A stretch of 64,000 bases of DNA from Sphingopyxis sp. HIX (GTDB lineage Bacteria; Pseudomonadota; Alphaproteobacteria; Sphingomonadales; Sphingomonadaceae), in the NCBI RefSeq assembly GCF_001468285.1, contig NZ_LNSB01000008.1:1-64000 (forward strand). Reading direction: 5' to 3'. The notes under the pieces were generated by a model. It ran no database searches and was not told where the DNA came from. It saw nothing but the letters and a program-made list of their open reading frames with translations. This document shows, piece by piece, positions 1 through 9,723 of this stretch (position 1 is its first letter; each line of letters begins with the position of its first letter). Made by a program: the position numbers and the translations under genes.

Positions 1-20
1 TCCCGCAAGCGGGAGGGGAG
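1..20. repeat. Truncated copy of the 'CCCTCCCGCAAGCGGGAGGGG' palindrome family
   Basis: The window opens with the right half of a short GC-rich palindrome (TCCCGCAAGCGGGAGGGGAG). It matches the arms of the element at 33585-33701. The left part lies outside the window. It looks like a non-coding interspersed palindromic element. Nothing else is recognisable before the first gene at 135. Confidence 0.6.
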
Positions 21-134
21 ATCGACGTCCGCTTCCCACCCCAAAACAGCCCCAAAAACTTTGAACGCAAGCATCGGGACGCAGGCTCCCCCATGTCCCG
101 CCATAAGGGCTCCAGCACAAAGAAAGGACCCCTC

Positions 135-599
135 ATGACCTACCGGATCACCGGGCTCGACCCCGACCCCTTCGCCCCTTATTTCGCGATGGACGATGCC
201 GAACTCGCCGCGGCCGGCGCCCGCCGCGTCACCGCCACCGCCGATCGCGGCTATCCGTGCCGCATCAGTCTCGACGACGCCCGCAAGGGCGAGGAACTCA
301 TCCTGCTCCACCATGTAAGCCACGACGTCGACACCCCGTTTCGCAGCGCCTATGCGATCTATGTGCGCACCGGGGTCCGGCCCCTGACCTGCGACGACAG
401 CCTGCCGCCCGCCTTCGCCGGACGGATGATGGCGTACCGCGGCTTCGACGATACGGGGATGCTCGCGGCGGCGCGGCTCGTGCCGGGCGAGGAGGGCGAC
501 GGCGCGATCCGCGACCTGTTCGCCGACCCGGCGGTTGCCTATATCCATGCCCAATATGCGACGAACGGTTGCTTCGCCGCGCGGATCGAGAGGAATTGA
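135..599 (+). CDS. DUF1203 domain-containing protein
   Basis: This is a 154-residue soluble protein of the DUF1203 family, whose function is unknown. Conserved-looking stretches are the N-terminal 'ITGLDPDPFAPYF', the 'GYPCRISL' segment around residue 40 and the 'HAQYATNGCFAARIER' end. I chose ATG 135 because AGAAAGGA lies just upstream (121-128). An in-frame ATG at 93 would add an unconserved basic tail. The gene ends 2 bases before ada and is probably cotranscribed with it. Confidence 0.85.
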   Translation: MTYRITGLDPDPFAPYFAMDDAELAAAGARRVTATADRGYPCRISLDDARKGEELILLHHVSHDVDTPFRSAYAIYVRTGVRPLTCDDSLPPAFAGRMMAYRGFDDTGMLAAARLVPGEEGDGAIRDLFADPAVAYIHAQYATNGCFAARIERN

Positions 600-601
600 C
601 C

Positions 602-1636
602 ATGGCGTTCGAGACCATGACCGACGACGAGCGCTGGGAAGCGGTCCGGGCGCGCGACAAGGCGCAGGACGGGCGCTTCGTCACCGGGGTGCTCACCACC
701 GGCATCTATTGCCGCCCGAGCTGCGCCGCGCGGCATCCGCTCAGGGAAAATGTCCGCTTCTTTCCGGACGGCGCCGCGGCGCGCGCGACGGGGCTGCGCC
801 CGTGCAAGCGCTGCCTGCCCGACGATGTCGCGCGCGACGAAAGTGCGGTGATCAAGGCGATCGCCGCGATCAAGGCAAGCGAGGAGCCGCTCGCGCTCGC
901 CGACCTCGCCGCGCGCACCGGCTATTCGCCGACGCATTTCCAGCGCGTTTTCACCCGCCACACCGGGCTGTCGCCCGCCGCTTATGCCCGCGCGCTGCGC
1001 GAGGAACGCGCGCGGCAGGCGCTGAGCGGCGGCGGCCGGGTGACCGACGCCATTTACGATGCGGGCTTTTCGGGCCCGTCGCGCTTTTATCAGAATATGG
1101 AGGGACGCATGGGTATGACGGCTTCGGCATGGATCAATGGCGGCAAGGGCGCGACGATCCACTGGGCAGTGGTGCCGACCAGCCTCGGCGACATGCTTGT
1201 CGCCGCGACCGCCAAGGGCGTGTGCCGGCTGAGCTTCGCCGAGGGGCGCGAGGCGCTCGAGGAGCGCTTCCCCGCGGCGAATCTGATCGAGGGCGGCGTG
1301 GAGTTCGAGTCGCTTCTCTCGCAGGTAATTGCCGCGGTCGAGGCGCCGGTTCATGGCTTCGACCATATCCCGATCGACGTGAAGGGCACTGCCTTCCAGG
1401 AAGCCGTGTGGCGCGAACTGAGAAAAATCCCCGCGGGCGAGACGCGCAGCTATACCGACATCGCCGCTGCGGTCGGCAAGCCCAAGGCGGTGCGCGCGGC
1501 GGGCAGCGCCAATGGCGCGAACAATGTCGCGGTGCTGATTCCGTGCCACCGTGTGGTACGCAGCGACGGATCATTGGGCGGCTATGCCTATGGCCTGCCG
1601 ATCAAGGAAGAATTGCTCAAAAGGGAGAGTTTCTGA
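602..1636 (+). CDS. ada: Bifunctional DNA repair methyltransferase / transcriptional regulator Ada
   Basis: Ada removes alkyl groups from methylphosphotriesters and O6-methylguanine in DNA and, once methylated, activates repair genes. At 344 residues it is full length. The N-terminal zinc/methyl-acceptor domain shows Cys37, Cys41, Cys68 and Cys71 (ITTGIYCRPSC-like and CKRC). An AraC-type helix-turn-helix follows at about residues 85-175. The C-terminal O6-methyltransferase domain carries the active-site PCHRV motif near residue 305. Its stop codon overlaps the start of the next gene by one base, so the two are translationally coupled. Autoregulation is expected from the family; I could not pinpoint an Ada box. 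Confidence 0.95.
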   Translation: MAFETMTDDERWEAVRARDKAQDGRFVTGVLTTGIYCRPSCAARHPLRENVRFFPDGAAARATGLRPCKRCLPDDVARDESAVIKAIAAIKASEEPLALADLAARTGYSPTHFQRVFTRHTGLSPAAYARALREERARQALSGGGRVTDAIYDAGFSGPSRFYQNMEGRMGMTASAWINGGKGATIHWAVVPTSLGDMLVAATAKGVCRLSFAEGREALEERFPAANLIEGGVEFESLLSQVIAAVEAPVHGFDHIPIDVKGTAFQEAVWRELRKIPAGETRSYTDIAAAVGKPKAVRAAGSANGANNVAVLIPCHRVVRSDGSLGGYAYGLPIKEELLKRESF

Positions 1637-2394
1637 TGTCCGACAAGATTGCCCAATTCAAGGCGCTCCACGTTCCCGGCGACCCGCTGATCCTGATCAA
1701 CATCTGGGATGCCGGGAGCGCGAAGGCGGTTGCCGCCGCGGGCGCCAGGGCGATCGCGACGGGCAGCTGGGGTGTCGCCAGCGCACAGGGGTCCTCCGAT
1801 GGCGAGAATTTCCCGCTCGACGACGCGCTCGATAATCTCGCGCGCATCCTGACGGTGACCGACCTGCCGGTGACGATCGACATGGAGGCGGGTTATGGCG
1901 ACGACCCCGCGGCGGTTGGCGCGTCGGTGGCGCGCGCGCGCGAAGCCGGCGCGGCGGGGATCAACATGGAGGACCGGCTGCCGGGGCAGAAGGACCTGCT
2001 GCCGACCGCCGACGCCGCTGCGCGCTACCGCGCCGCCGCCGATACCGGCCTCTTCGTCAACGCGCGCTGCGACCTGTTCCTCGGACGGGATGCGGCGAAG
2101 GACGGCGATGCGCTGGTCGCTGCGACGCTCGAACGCGCGCGCGCCTATGCCGATGCGGGCGCAGGGTCGCTGTTCGTGCCCTTCCTGCTCGATCCCAAAT
2201 GCATCGGCGCGATCTGCGATGCCTCGCCGCTGCCGGTGAATATCCTCCGCGGCAAGGGCGGGCCGACGCACCGGGAACTCGCCGGCCTCGGCGTCGCACG
2301 GATCAGCCACGGCCACCAGCCGTGGGCGGCGGCGATGGCCTGGCTCGGCGGGCAGGCGGCGCAGGTGCTGGGCGGCGCCGAACCCGATTATTGA
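1636..2394 (+). CDS. Isocitrate lyase / PEP mutase family protein
   Basis: This 252-residue TIM-barrel enzyme belongs to the isocitrate lyase/PEP mutase superfamily. These enzymes make or break C-C or P-C bonds next to a carboxylate, using Mg2+. The metal and substrate segments are visible: 'IDMEAGYGDDPAAV' near residue 80 and 'GINMEDRLPG' near residue 110. The KKCGH signature loop of true isocitrate lyase is absent, so the substrate is not known. It resembles the 2-methylisocitrate lyase/oxaloacetate decarboxylase-like branch. The ATG overlaps the ada stop (TGATG), giving a three-gene unit from 135. Confidence 0.88.
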   Translation: MSDKIAQFKALHVPGDPLILINIWDAGSAKAVAAAGARAIATGSWGVASAQGSSDGENFPLDDALDNLARILTVTDLPVTIDMEAGYGDDPAAVGASVARAREAGAAGINMEDRLPGQKDLLPTADAAARYRAAADTGLFVNARCDLFLGRDAAKDGDALVAATLERARAYADAGAGSLFVPFLLDPKCIGAICDASPLPVNILRGKGGPTHRELAGLGVARISHGHQPWAAAMAWLGGQAAQVLGGAEPDY

Positions 2395-2403
2395 GCCAGG
2401 CGG

Positions 2404-3951
2404 TCAGTCGTTGTCGGCGGGCTTTTCCGGCTCGGCCGCCGCGTCGGCCGCCGCGCCCTCGCGGCGGTCGCGCATCGCCTCCAGATGTTCGAGAAATTGT
2501 TCGCCGCCGCCGCCGTGCGGGTCGAAGGCGACCGATTGCGCGAGCTTGATCGCGGGCGCGAACTCGCCCTTGTTGGCGAGCGAATAGGCATATTCCATGC
2601 GCAGCTGGATATCCTCGGGCGCCAGCGAAAAAGCCTGCTCCAGCCCCTTGATCGCGATCTCGGGCGGCGTCACGCCCTGCTGCTGGAAGCTGCGGAAATA
2701 GGCGTAGAGCGGCACCGGGTCGTCGGGATTGGTGCGGTTGGCGTGCGCGATCGGCTTGCGTACCTCGCGCCAGGCGGCGGCGCTGAAATCCTCCTTGTTG
2801 TCCATGTCGATCGCCAGGAGGCGCCCGAGCAGGACGTTGGCGCGGACATGATCGGGGTCGAGCGCGATCGCCTTGTCTGTCGCCGCGCGCACCGCGGCCA
2901 GATCGCGCCTGTCCTCGTCGAGCTCCCATTCGGCCATCGCCAGTTCGAACCAGCCATTGGCGTGGCCCGGGTGCAGCGCGGTGAGCGCGCGAAGGTCGTC
3001 GCGGACCTTGGTCATGCGCGCATCGTCGCCATTGGCGCTCAGCCGTTCGAGCCTCAGTTCGATGAGCGCGTCTTCGGCGGTCGCGAGCGGGGCGATGGTG
3101 ATGCTGCCCGGAATCGCGATCGGCTCGTTCGTCCGGCGATAGGTCATCGGGCGGATCATGTAGCGATTGAGGTCCTTGTCGAGTTGCGCGAGGTCGCCGA
3201 ACGAATCGATCGCGGCCTGCTTCGCATCGTCGCCGCGATTGATCGCCTCGATATATTTGGTGAGCTGGCCGGCGCGCGACGGATCGCTGTAGAGCATGTG
3301 CGTCAACACCCAGGCGCGGCCGTAATAGACGTCGACCTGCCCCGACGTGCGCATCGCGCCCGGCCGCTCGAGGAGCAGCCTCTCGGCCGGTATCTTGGGC
3401 ATTTCGAGCAGGCCATAGGCGCGGCCATAGGCGGGGCGGCCGATCTCGGCCTTGCCGTCGCGGTCGAAATCGACGGTCGAATAATATTCGGCGAAGCCCT
3501 CGATGAACCACGCCGGGAAGGCGGCGTGGACATAACGCTTCATGAAATGATGGCCATATTCGTGAAACAGCGTCTGCTGCGGCGCCGAAGTGCCGAGCTG
3601 GCTTCCCATGTCCTCGCGGTGTGACACCGCGAAGCTGCCCTCGGGGTCGGGGGTGTAGAAACCTGCGATCGACGAGCCGCGCTTGCCTGACATCAGCCGC
3701 CCGGCTTCCTCGGCCTGCGGGACGAGGTAGATGGTCAGCCGGTTGGGCTCCTTGCCGCCGGGGATCTTGAATCGGAAGCGCAAGGTCGCGTCGAAACGCT
3801 GCAGATTCTCGGCGAACTCGCGCAGCGATTTCTCGCTTCCTTCGCTGTAGATGATGAAATTGTCGGTGTCGGCGCGCAGCCATTTGGCGTCCGCGCCCGT
3901 TGCCGCCAGCGCTGCCCCCAGCGCGAGCGTCCCCATTGCCCGCTTGAACAT
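2404..3951 (-). CDS. Secreted zinc metallopeptidase-like protein with TPR-type repeats
   Basis: The 515-residue protein begins with a cleavable signal peptide (MFKRAMGTLALGAALAATGADA), so it probably acts in the periplasm or envelope. The N-terminal half resembles DUF1570-type peptidases. It has an HExxH zinc motif in 'LFHEYGHHFM' near residue 130, followed by 'WFIEGFAEYYS', whose glutamates could supply the third ligand. The C-terminal half is helical and TPR-like ('ALDPDHVRANVLLGRLL'), which suggests partner or substrate binding. I chose ATG 3951 because it gives a proper signal peptide. The substrate is unknown. Confidence 0.82.
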   Translation of the reverse strand: MFKRAMGTLALGAALAATGADAKWLRADTDNFIIYSEGSEKSLREFAENLQRFDATLRFRFKIPGGKEPNRLTIYLVPQAEEAGRLMSGKRGSSIAGFYTPDPEGSFAVSHREDMGSQLGTSAPQQTLFHEYGHHFMKRYVHAAFPAWFIEGFAEYYSTVDFDRDGKAEIGRPAYGRAYGLLEMPKIPAERLLLERPGAMRTSGQVDVYYGRAWVLTHMLYSDPSRAGQLTKYIEAINRGDDAKQAAIDSFGDLAQLDKDLNRYMIRPMTYRRTNEPIAIPGSITIAPLATAEDALIELRLERLSANGDDARMTKVRDDLRALTALHPGHANGWFELAMAEWELDEDRRDLAAVRAATDKAIALDPDHVRANVLLGRLLAIDMDNKEDFSAAAWREVRKPIAHANRTNPDDPVPLYAYFRSFQQQGVTPPEIAIKGLEQAFSLAPEDIQLRMEYAYSLANKGEFAPAIKLAQSVAFDPHGGGGEQFLEHLEAMRDRREGAAADAAAEPEKPADND

Positions 3952-4029
3952 CGTCGTGAAAATCCCCCGGCCGGCCTTTCTGCAAACCCATGCTGCCAAG
4001 CGGCGTGCGGGCTGTAAAGTCTTCTGCGG

Positions 4030-6198
4030 TCAGACGAAACTATAGGGGTCGATATCGATCGCGAGGCGCGCCTTGTTGGGCCAGTCGATCCGGCCGATCC
4101 ATTCGCGAATTGTCCCCTGCAGGTCGAAACTGCGCGGCGCGTGAAGCAAAAGGCGGAAACGGTGGCGCCCACGCAGCATCGCCAAGGGGGCGGGCGCGGG
4201 GCCATAGACCGCGAGCCCTTCGGCGACCGGCGCCTTGTCGCCCAGCCTTTTGGCGACGCCGCGCGCGACCTCGATGTCCTCGGACGAGATGACCAGCGCG
4301 GCGAAGCGGCCATAGGGCGGCGCCCCCGCGAACTTCCGCGCCGCGGCCTCGGCGGCGTAGAAACCATCGCGGTCGTTGGCGACCAGTGCCGCCATGACCG
4401 GCGCATCGGGCACGCGCGTCTGGATCAGCACCTCGCCGGGCTTCACCCCGCGCCCCGCGCGCCCAGCGACCTGCGCGATCTGCTGGAAGGTGCGTTCCGA
4501 GGCGCGGAGGTCGCCGCCGTCGAGCCCTAGGTCGGCATCGACCACCCCGACGAGCGTCAGGTTCGGGAAATGATAGCCCTTGGTGACGAGCTGGGTGCCG
4601 ATGATGATGTCGACCAGCCCGCCCTCGACATTGTCGACGAATTCGGCCGCCTTGGCGGGCGACCACAAAGTATCCGAGGTGACGATCGCGACGCGCGCAG
4701 CGGGGAAGCGCAGCGCCACCTCGTCGGCGACGCGCTCGACCCCGGGGCCGCAGGCGACGAGGCTGTCCTCGTCCTCGCATTCGGGACACAGCCGCGGCGG
4801 CGGCATGACATGGCCGCAATGATGGCAGGCGAGGCGGTGGACCAGCCGGTGCTCGACCATCCATGCGGTGCAATTCGGGCACTGGATGCGATGCCCGCAG
4901 GTGCGGCAGAGCGTCAGCGGCGCGAAGCCCCGGCGGTTGAGGAACAGAAGGCTCTGTTCGCCCTTGTCCAATCGGTCGGCGAGCGCATCGACCAGCGGCG
5001 GCGCGAGCCAGGTGCCGCGGTCGGGTGGGTCGTGGCGCATGTCGATCGCCGCGAGGTCGGGCAAGGTCGCGCCGCCGAAGCGCGCGGGCAGCTTGATTTG
5101 GCGATAACGCCCCGCCTCGACCATCGCGAGGCTTTCGAGCGCGGGGGTCGCGCTCGCGAGCACGACCGGCAGCCCCTCGAAATGCCCGCGCATCACCGCG
5201 ACATCGCGCGCGTGGTAGTGGACGCCATCCTCCTGCTTGAAGCTCGTCTCATGCGCTTCGTCGACGACGATCAGCCCCAGATTGGTATAGGGCAGGAACA
5301 AGGCAGAGCGCGCACCGACGACGATCTTCGCCTCGCCGTTGGCAATGGCGTGCCACGCGCGGCGGCGCTCGGTCGCGCGGAGCCCCGAATGCCAGGGCAC
5401 CGGCTCGCAGCCGAAGCGCGCGGCGAAGCGCGTCAGCATCGGTTCGGTGAGCGCGATCTCGGGGAGCAGGACGAGCGTCTGCTTGCCCGCGTCGACCGCG
5501 GCGGCGATGGCCTCCATATAGACTTCGGTCTTGCCCGATCCGGTGACCCCGTCGAGCAGCAAGGTCTCGAATTTCGCGGCGGCGACGGCATCGCGAAGCT
5601 CGGCCGCCGCCGCGGTCTGTTCGTCCGACAGGTCGGGCGGCGCGAAGCCCGGGTCGGGTTGGGGATAGGGCGCGTCGGCCGATACGCTGACCGCCTCGAG
5701 CGCGCCGGTCTGGACGAGCCCGCGGATGACCGCGTCGCTGACTTCGGCGAGCGCCGCGAGTTCGCGCACCATGCCCTGGCGGTCGCCGATCTTTTCGAGC
5801 GCGACCGTCCGCTGCGGAGTCATCCGTACGGGCAGTTCGCCCGTCGCGCGATATTCGACGATCGGGCGGCGCGCGTCGGAAAAGGCCGCGCCGGGCAGCA
5901 CCATGCGCAGCACCGCGCCGGGCGGGGCGAGATAATAGTCGCTCGTCCATTCGACGAGACGGCGCAGCGGCGCGGGCACCGGCGGCACCGGCACGACCTC
6001 GTAGAGGTTGCGGAGGCGATTGTCGCCGACCGGATCGGGGGCGCCGAACGCGCTGTCCTCCCACACCACGCCGCCCATCTTGCGCGGGCCCAGCGGCGCG
6101 ACGACGACGCTGCCGAGCGGCGCTTCGCTGCCATAGGGCACACGATAGTCGAGCGGGCCGAGGGCGGCGGTCAAGAGGAGGACGCGGGCGCGGGTCAT
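4030..6198 (-). CDS. priA: Primosomal protein N' (replication restart helicase PriA)
   Basis: PriA recognises stalled or collapsed replication forks and reloads the replicative helicase. At 722 residues the protein is complete. It has the 3' DNA-binding domain at the N terminus, Walker A 'GVTGSGKTEVY' near residue 216 and the DEAH box 'VVDEAHETSF' near residue 313. The eight-cysteine zinc cluster inserted in the helicase core spans about residues 428-476 (CRTC..CPNC..CHHC..CPEC). Motifs V and VI ('GTQLVTKGYHFPNL', 'QVAGRAGRG') are intact. It is transcribed alone, with a palindromic element just upstream of its start. Confidence 0.97.
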   Translation of the reverse strand: MTRARVLLLTAALGPLDYRVPYGSEAPLGSVVVAPLGPRKMGGVVWEDSAFGAPDPVGDNRLRNLYEVVPVPPVPAPLRRLVEWTSDYYLAPPGAVLRMVLPGAAFSDARRPIVEYRATGELPVRMTPQRTVALEKIGDRQGMVRELAALAEVSDAVIRGLVQTGALEAVSVSADAPYPQPDPGFAPPDLSDEQTAAAAELRDAVAAAKFETLLLDGVTGSGKTEVYMEAIAAAVDAGKQTLVLLPEIALTEPMLTRFAARFGCEPVPWHSGLRATERRRAWHAIANGEAKIVVGARSALFLPYTNLGLIVVDEAHETSFKQEDGVHYHARDVAVMRGHFEGLPVVLASATPALESLAMVEAGRYRQIKLPARFGGATLPDLAAIDMRHDPPDRGTWLAPPLVDALADRLDKGEQSLLFLNRRGFAPLTLCRTCGHRIQCPNCTAWMVEHRLVHRLACHHCGHVMPPPRLCPECEDEDSLVACGPGVERVADEVALRFPAARVAIVTSDTLWSPAKAAEFVDNVEGGLVDIIIGTQLVTKGYHFPNLTLVGVVDADLGLDGGDLRASERTFQQIAQVAGRAGRGVKPGEVLIQTRVPDAPVMAALVANDRDGFYAAEAAARKFAGAPPYGRFAALVISSEDIEVARGVAKRLGDKAPVAEGLAVYGPAPAPLAMLRGRHRFRLLLHAPRSFDLQGTIREWIGRIDWPNKARLAIDIDPYSFV

Positions 6199-6253
6199 GG
6201 GACTGCGCAGGATATAGGGCGGCGGGTAAAATAGGAAAGCGGTCGAATAAGCC

Positions 6254-6341
6254 GTCGCCCCCGCGCAGGCGGGGGCCGCTGGCCACCTTATTCAGCGCCG
6301 CTGTGTAGACCGATTACGGCCCCCGCCTGCGCGGGGGCGAC
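6254..6341. repeat. Inverted-repeat pair of the 'GTCGCCCCCGCG' element family
   Basis: Two 24-base arms (6254-6277 and 6318-6341) are perfect inverted copies of each other, and each arm is itself a small palindrome (CCCCCGC..GCGGGGG). The same arms recur at 24794-24872, 36103-36190 and 40515-40602. They resemble REP/BIME-type elements. The pair lies between the divergently placed 5' end of priA and the 3' end of the PepSY gene. Confidence 0.9.
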
Positions 6342-6343
6342 GA

Positions 6344-7441
6344 TCACGTCGCCAGCGCCACTTTCTTCACCGCCCGCTTCGCGGGCTTGGGCCGCTTGAA
6401 CCAGAAGCTCCACACGGCAAGGCTGCCGAGCATCGTCATCGCAACGCCCGAGATCGTCAGCAATATCCGCCAGGTCCAGCCGCCGACCTTCGACGCGTGG
6501 ATCGGGAAGGCCATGTTGAACGCCTGCGCGCCCGAGGGCAGCGCGAGCGCGTCGCGCGCGGCGATCACTTCGCCCGTCGCGGCGTCGAACGCCACGGTGG
6601 TGCGGCCGTTGGGCAGCCATTCGGCGGGCTGCTTCATGCGCAGGCTGATCGGATCGCCCGGCTTGCGCGGCAGGCTCAGGATGCGGAACTCGGCGTCGGG
6701 AAAGCGGCGCCGCGCTTCGGCGAGCATCGCGGCATAGTCGGGCCTTTCGGCCAGCGGCCCGCCCTTGTATTTCGGCGGCTCGAGCGCCTTGGCGGTCTCG
6801 GCGACCGGGCCGAAGGGCGCGACGACCCCGAGCGCGAAGGGGCGGAAGATCATCATCGTGCCGGTGACGATCGAGATCAGCAGCAGCGGCGCGGCGATGA
6901 TGCCGATGTCGCGGTGGTGCCAGACGATCGACGGGCGGCTCATCCTTTTGGGCCACAGGCGAAGCTGGAAGGTCTTCCGCGTGCGCCACCACAGGATCGC
7001 GCCGCTGATCACGAAGAACAGCCCGGCGAGCCCCGCGATGCCGATCACCCATTCGCCGCTGTCGCCCGCGAAGAGATGGTGGTGGAAATCGAAGATCCAG
7101 AGCTCGGGCCGCTCCCACTGGCTCGCCCAGCGCGCCGCGATCTCGCCCGACTGGCTGGCATAGGCGCCCGCCTCCCCCCCATTCGGACCGCCGATGCGCA
7201 GCTGGTGCAGCCCGAGACGCTCGTCGGCATAGATGATGCCCTGCGCCCCCGGCGTTGCCATCAGCTTCTCGGTCGCCGCCGTCACGCTGGTGAGGTCGCC
7301 GCGCAGCGGATCGCCGCTGCCCGGCACCCCGATCCACAGATGTTCGTAGAGCAGGATCGTGCCCGACAGGCCGAGCAGCGCGAGCACGAGGCCGATCAGG
7401 CCCCCGGTCCAGCGGTGCAGCGTGTCGAGCAGCTTCATCAT
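6344..7441 (-). CDS. PepSY-domain integral membrane protein (PiuB-like)
   Basis: This 365-residue inner-membrane protein has four strong hydrophobic segments, at about residues 12-35, 135-157, 185-210 and 330-350, and a PepSY domain between them. The N-terminal 'LHRWTGG' motif is typical of the PepSY-associated TM family, whose members sit beside ferric-siderophore receptors and may reduce or release iron. It starts one base after the receptor stop codon, so the two are translationally coupled. A second ATG three bases downstream (7438) is an equivalent start. The iron role is inferred from family and context. Confidence 0.87.
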   Translation of the reverse strand: MMKLLDTLHRWTGGLIGLVLALLGLSGTILLYEHLWIGVPGSGDPLRGDLTSVTAATEKLMATPGAQGIIYADERLGLHQLRIGGPNGGEAGAYASQSGEIAARWASQWERPELWIFDFHHHLFAGDSGEWVIGIAGLAGLFFVISGAILWWRTRKTFQLRLWPKRMSRPSIVWHHRDIGIIAAPLLLISIVTGTMMIFRPFALGVVAPFGPVAETAKALEPPKYKGGPLAERPDYAAMLAEARRRFPDAEFRILSLPRKPGDPISLRMKQPAEWLPNGRTTVAFDAATGEVIAARDALALPSGAQAFNMAFPIHASKVGGWTWRILLTISGVAMTMLGSLAVWSFWFKRPKPAKRAVKKVALAT

Positions 7442-7442
7442 G

Positions 7443-9650
7443 TCAGAACCGGTAATCCCACCCCAGCGTGAAGGTCCGCCCGCGTCCCGCGAAGAAGGCG
7501 AGATTGTCGGTCGGTAGCCGTGTGTCGCTCGAATAGTCGATGTAGAATTTGTCGAACAGGTTCTGGATCGACAGGCTCAGCCCGCCGATCCCGGTCTCGT
7601 AGCGCAGGCTTGCATCGGTGATCGCATAACCGCCGAAATTGTTGCGCGGGTCGGGGTTCGCCTTGCCGTGGAAGCTCTTCGACAGGAAGAATTGCGTCTG
7701 CACCAGCGCCGAGACCGGACCCTTGTTGTAGCTTGCATTGAGGTTCAGCCGGTCGGGCGAGATGTTCGTGCCGTCGAGATCGGTGTCGACGATGCCGTCG
7801 GGGTTGGCGCTGTCGCTGTCGTACTTGCCCTGCAGATGCGCGTAGCCGACGCCGAGCCTCAGCCCGTCGATCGGCAGCGCGACGCGCAGGTTGAGCTCGA
7901 GCCCCTCGATCTCGACGCGTTGGCGCTGGACGTCGAAGATGCGGTCGGGACGCGCGATGAGCAGCTGGCCCTTGTCGCTCGACGACCAGAAATAGGTCGC
8001 GGTCGCGTCGAGCGGCCCGCGCTTCAATTCGATCCCGATCTCGCGATTGTTCGAAATGATCGGCGAGATATCGAGGAAATTGTCGAGATCGACCCCCGTC
8101 GTGTTGATCGCGCGCGTGATGCGGCCGATGTCGGGCACGGTGAAGCCCTCGGCATAGCTGGCATAGGCCCGGATCCCCGCCCAGGGCTCGACGATCACGC
8201 CGCCGTTGATCAGGAGGTCGCTGAACTTGGGCTTGCCGCCCGCGACGTCGACGCCGCCATAGGTCGATACGCCGCAATTGGTGGTGACCGTCGCCGAGCA
8301 GGCCCGGAAGGTGGTCGAGGCAAGGGTGCTGAAATCGTCGATCTTGATCTGGACATTTTCCCAGCGCACGCCGCCGGCGAGGCGGACGACGCCGTCGAAT
8401 AATTTGAGGTTGGCCTGGCCGAAGGGCGCGAGGCTGCGGAAATCGCTCGGCGGCACCCAGACGCGGCCGGTCGCGATCAGCGCCTGTTCGGTGCGGTCGA
8501 CGAGCGCGTCGAAACCGATCGTCAGCGTCAGGTCCTCGAAGCCCGGCAGCCCGCGCTCGTAGCTGAACTTGGCGCCGAGCTTGCGGCTGCGGTTCTGCGA
8601 CTGGTCGAACAGGGTGCCGACCGGCGCGAGCGCGGGGTCCTGGAACGTCGCCTGCACCGCGACCTCGCCGCCGAAGGTGTCGCGGCTGCGGTTGAAGAAG
8701 ATCTGGCTGACGAAATTGCCGCCGCCGAGGTCGGTGTCGGTCAGCGACAGCGCGACGCTCTCGGTGCGGTTCTGCGCCGATTCGCCCGGCGGGGTGCCGC
8801 GCACCGCGCTCGTCGGCACGCCGGTCAGGCGATTGCCGGGCAGCGCGATATAGTCGCCGTCGCCCTTCAGCTCGAAGCGGCTCGCGATGAGGTCGAGCCG
8901 CGCGGTATCCGACAGTTCGTAGCCGAGCCGCGCGAACAGCGAGAGGGTGTTCGAATCCTGCGTCTCGCCCTGCGTCAGGTTGATGCCGATGCGGCGGCCC
9001 TGCCCGTCGTAAAAGGCACCGCGCTTTTCATAGGCCGCGCCGAAAGTCGCATCGAAGCGGCCGGCGCGATATTGGACGAGCCCCGCGGCCTTGCCGCCGA
9101 GACCGTCCTTGCTGAAGCCGTTGTCGGCGGTGCCTTGCAGCAGCACGCGGCCGCTGAGCCCCTCTTCCTTGGGCGCGCCGACGGTGACCTGGTTGACGAT
9201 GCCGCCGGTGCCGCCGATGCCCTGCAAGGCGTTCGAGCCGTAGATCAGCTCGACGCGGTCGATGAAGAAACCATCGATGGTGAAGCCGTCGCGGCTGCCG
9301 TCGCGCAGCGGCGTCGATTGCGGGATGCCGTTGATCGCGTAGAGCGGCGAGCGTCCGCGCAACGTCTCGCCCGCGCCCGAGAGCTTCTGCCGCGTGGGGG
9401 AGAAGCTGGGGGTCAGGCTCGATACCGCATCGGTGATCGAACCCGCGATCGCGATCTGCTGATCGAGGCTGTCCTTGCCGATGACGTCGATCGTCAGCGG
9501 CAGCGCATTGGGCGGCAGCACGGTGCGCGCGGCGGTGACGATGATCGTCTCCTCGCCATTTTCCTCGTCGACGGGGGCCGTGTCCTGCGCGAAGGCGGGG
9601 AAGGGCAGCGCAGTGCCGACGAGCGCGGCGACGATCCATTTGCGATTCAT
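7443..9650 (-). CDS. TonB-dependent siderophore-type receptor
   Basis: This outer-membrane receptor of 735 residues has a signal peptide (MNRKWIVAALVG..AFAQ), a TonB box-like 'EETIIVTA' near residue 33, a plug domain at about residues 45-160, a 22-strand-type barrel, and a terminal aromatic residue ('TLGWDYRF'). It should import ferric siderophores or similar ligands using TonB energy. I chose ATG 9650 because AGGAG precedes it by six bases; the longer frame begins at a TTG (9656). With the coupled PepSY gene it forms an iron-uptake unit, probably Fur-controlled, although I could not define a Fur box. The ligand is unknown. Confidence 0.9.
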   Translation of the reverse strand: MNRKWIVAALVGTALPFPAFAQDTAPVDEENGEETIIVTAARTVLPPNALPLTIDVIGKDSLDQQIAIAGSITDAVSSLTPSFSPTRQKLSGAGETLRGRSPLYAINGIPQSTPLRDGSRDGFTIDGFFIDRVELIYGSNALQGIGGTGGIVNQVTVGAPKEEGLSGRVLLQGTADNGFSKDGLGGKAAGLVQYRAGRFDATFGAAYEKRGAFYDGQGRRIGINLTQGETQDSNTLSLFARLGYELSDTARLDLIASRFELKGDGDYIALPGNRLTGVPTSAVRGTPPGESAQNRTESVALSLTDTDLGGGNFVSQIFFNRSRDTFGGEVAVQATFQDPALAPVGTLFDQSQNRSRKLGAKFSYERGLPGFEDLTLTIGFDALVDRTEQALIATGRVWVPPSDFRSLAPFGQANLKLFDGVVRLAGGVRWENVQIKIDDFSTLASTTFRACSATVTTNCGVSTYGGVDVAGGKPKFSDLLINGGVIVEPWAGIRAYASYAEGFTVPDIGRITRAINTTGVDLDNFLDISPIISNNREIGIELKRGPLDATATYFWSSSDKGQLLIARPDRIFDVQRQRVEIEGLELNLRVALPIDGLRLGVGYAHLQGKYDSDSANPDGIVDTDLDGTNISPDRLNLNASYNKGPVSALVQTQFFLSKSFHGKANPDPRNNFGGYAITDASLRYETGIGGLSLSIQNLFDKFYIDYSSDTRLPTDNLAFFAGRGRTFTLGWDYRF

Positions 9651-9723
9651 TCTCAACTCCTGTTTGCGGTGCCGCTAGTGCGACACATTCGCAAAGGCAA
9701 GGAGTTTTGGGGGCTGGCGTTCT

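Noticed and set aside
4570-6234. 554-codon open frame antisense to priA
   Set aside because: Low-complexity Arg/Ala/Glu product without any domain, opposite a complete PriA.
6254-6341. GC palindromes read as rho-independent terminators or CRISPR repeats
   Set aside because: They lack a following T-run, occur as inverted pairs rather than evenly spaced direct repeats, and have no spacers or cas genes nearby.
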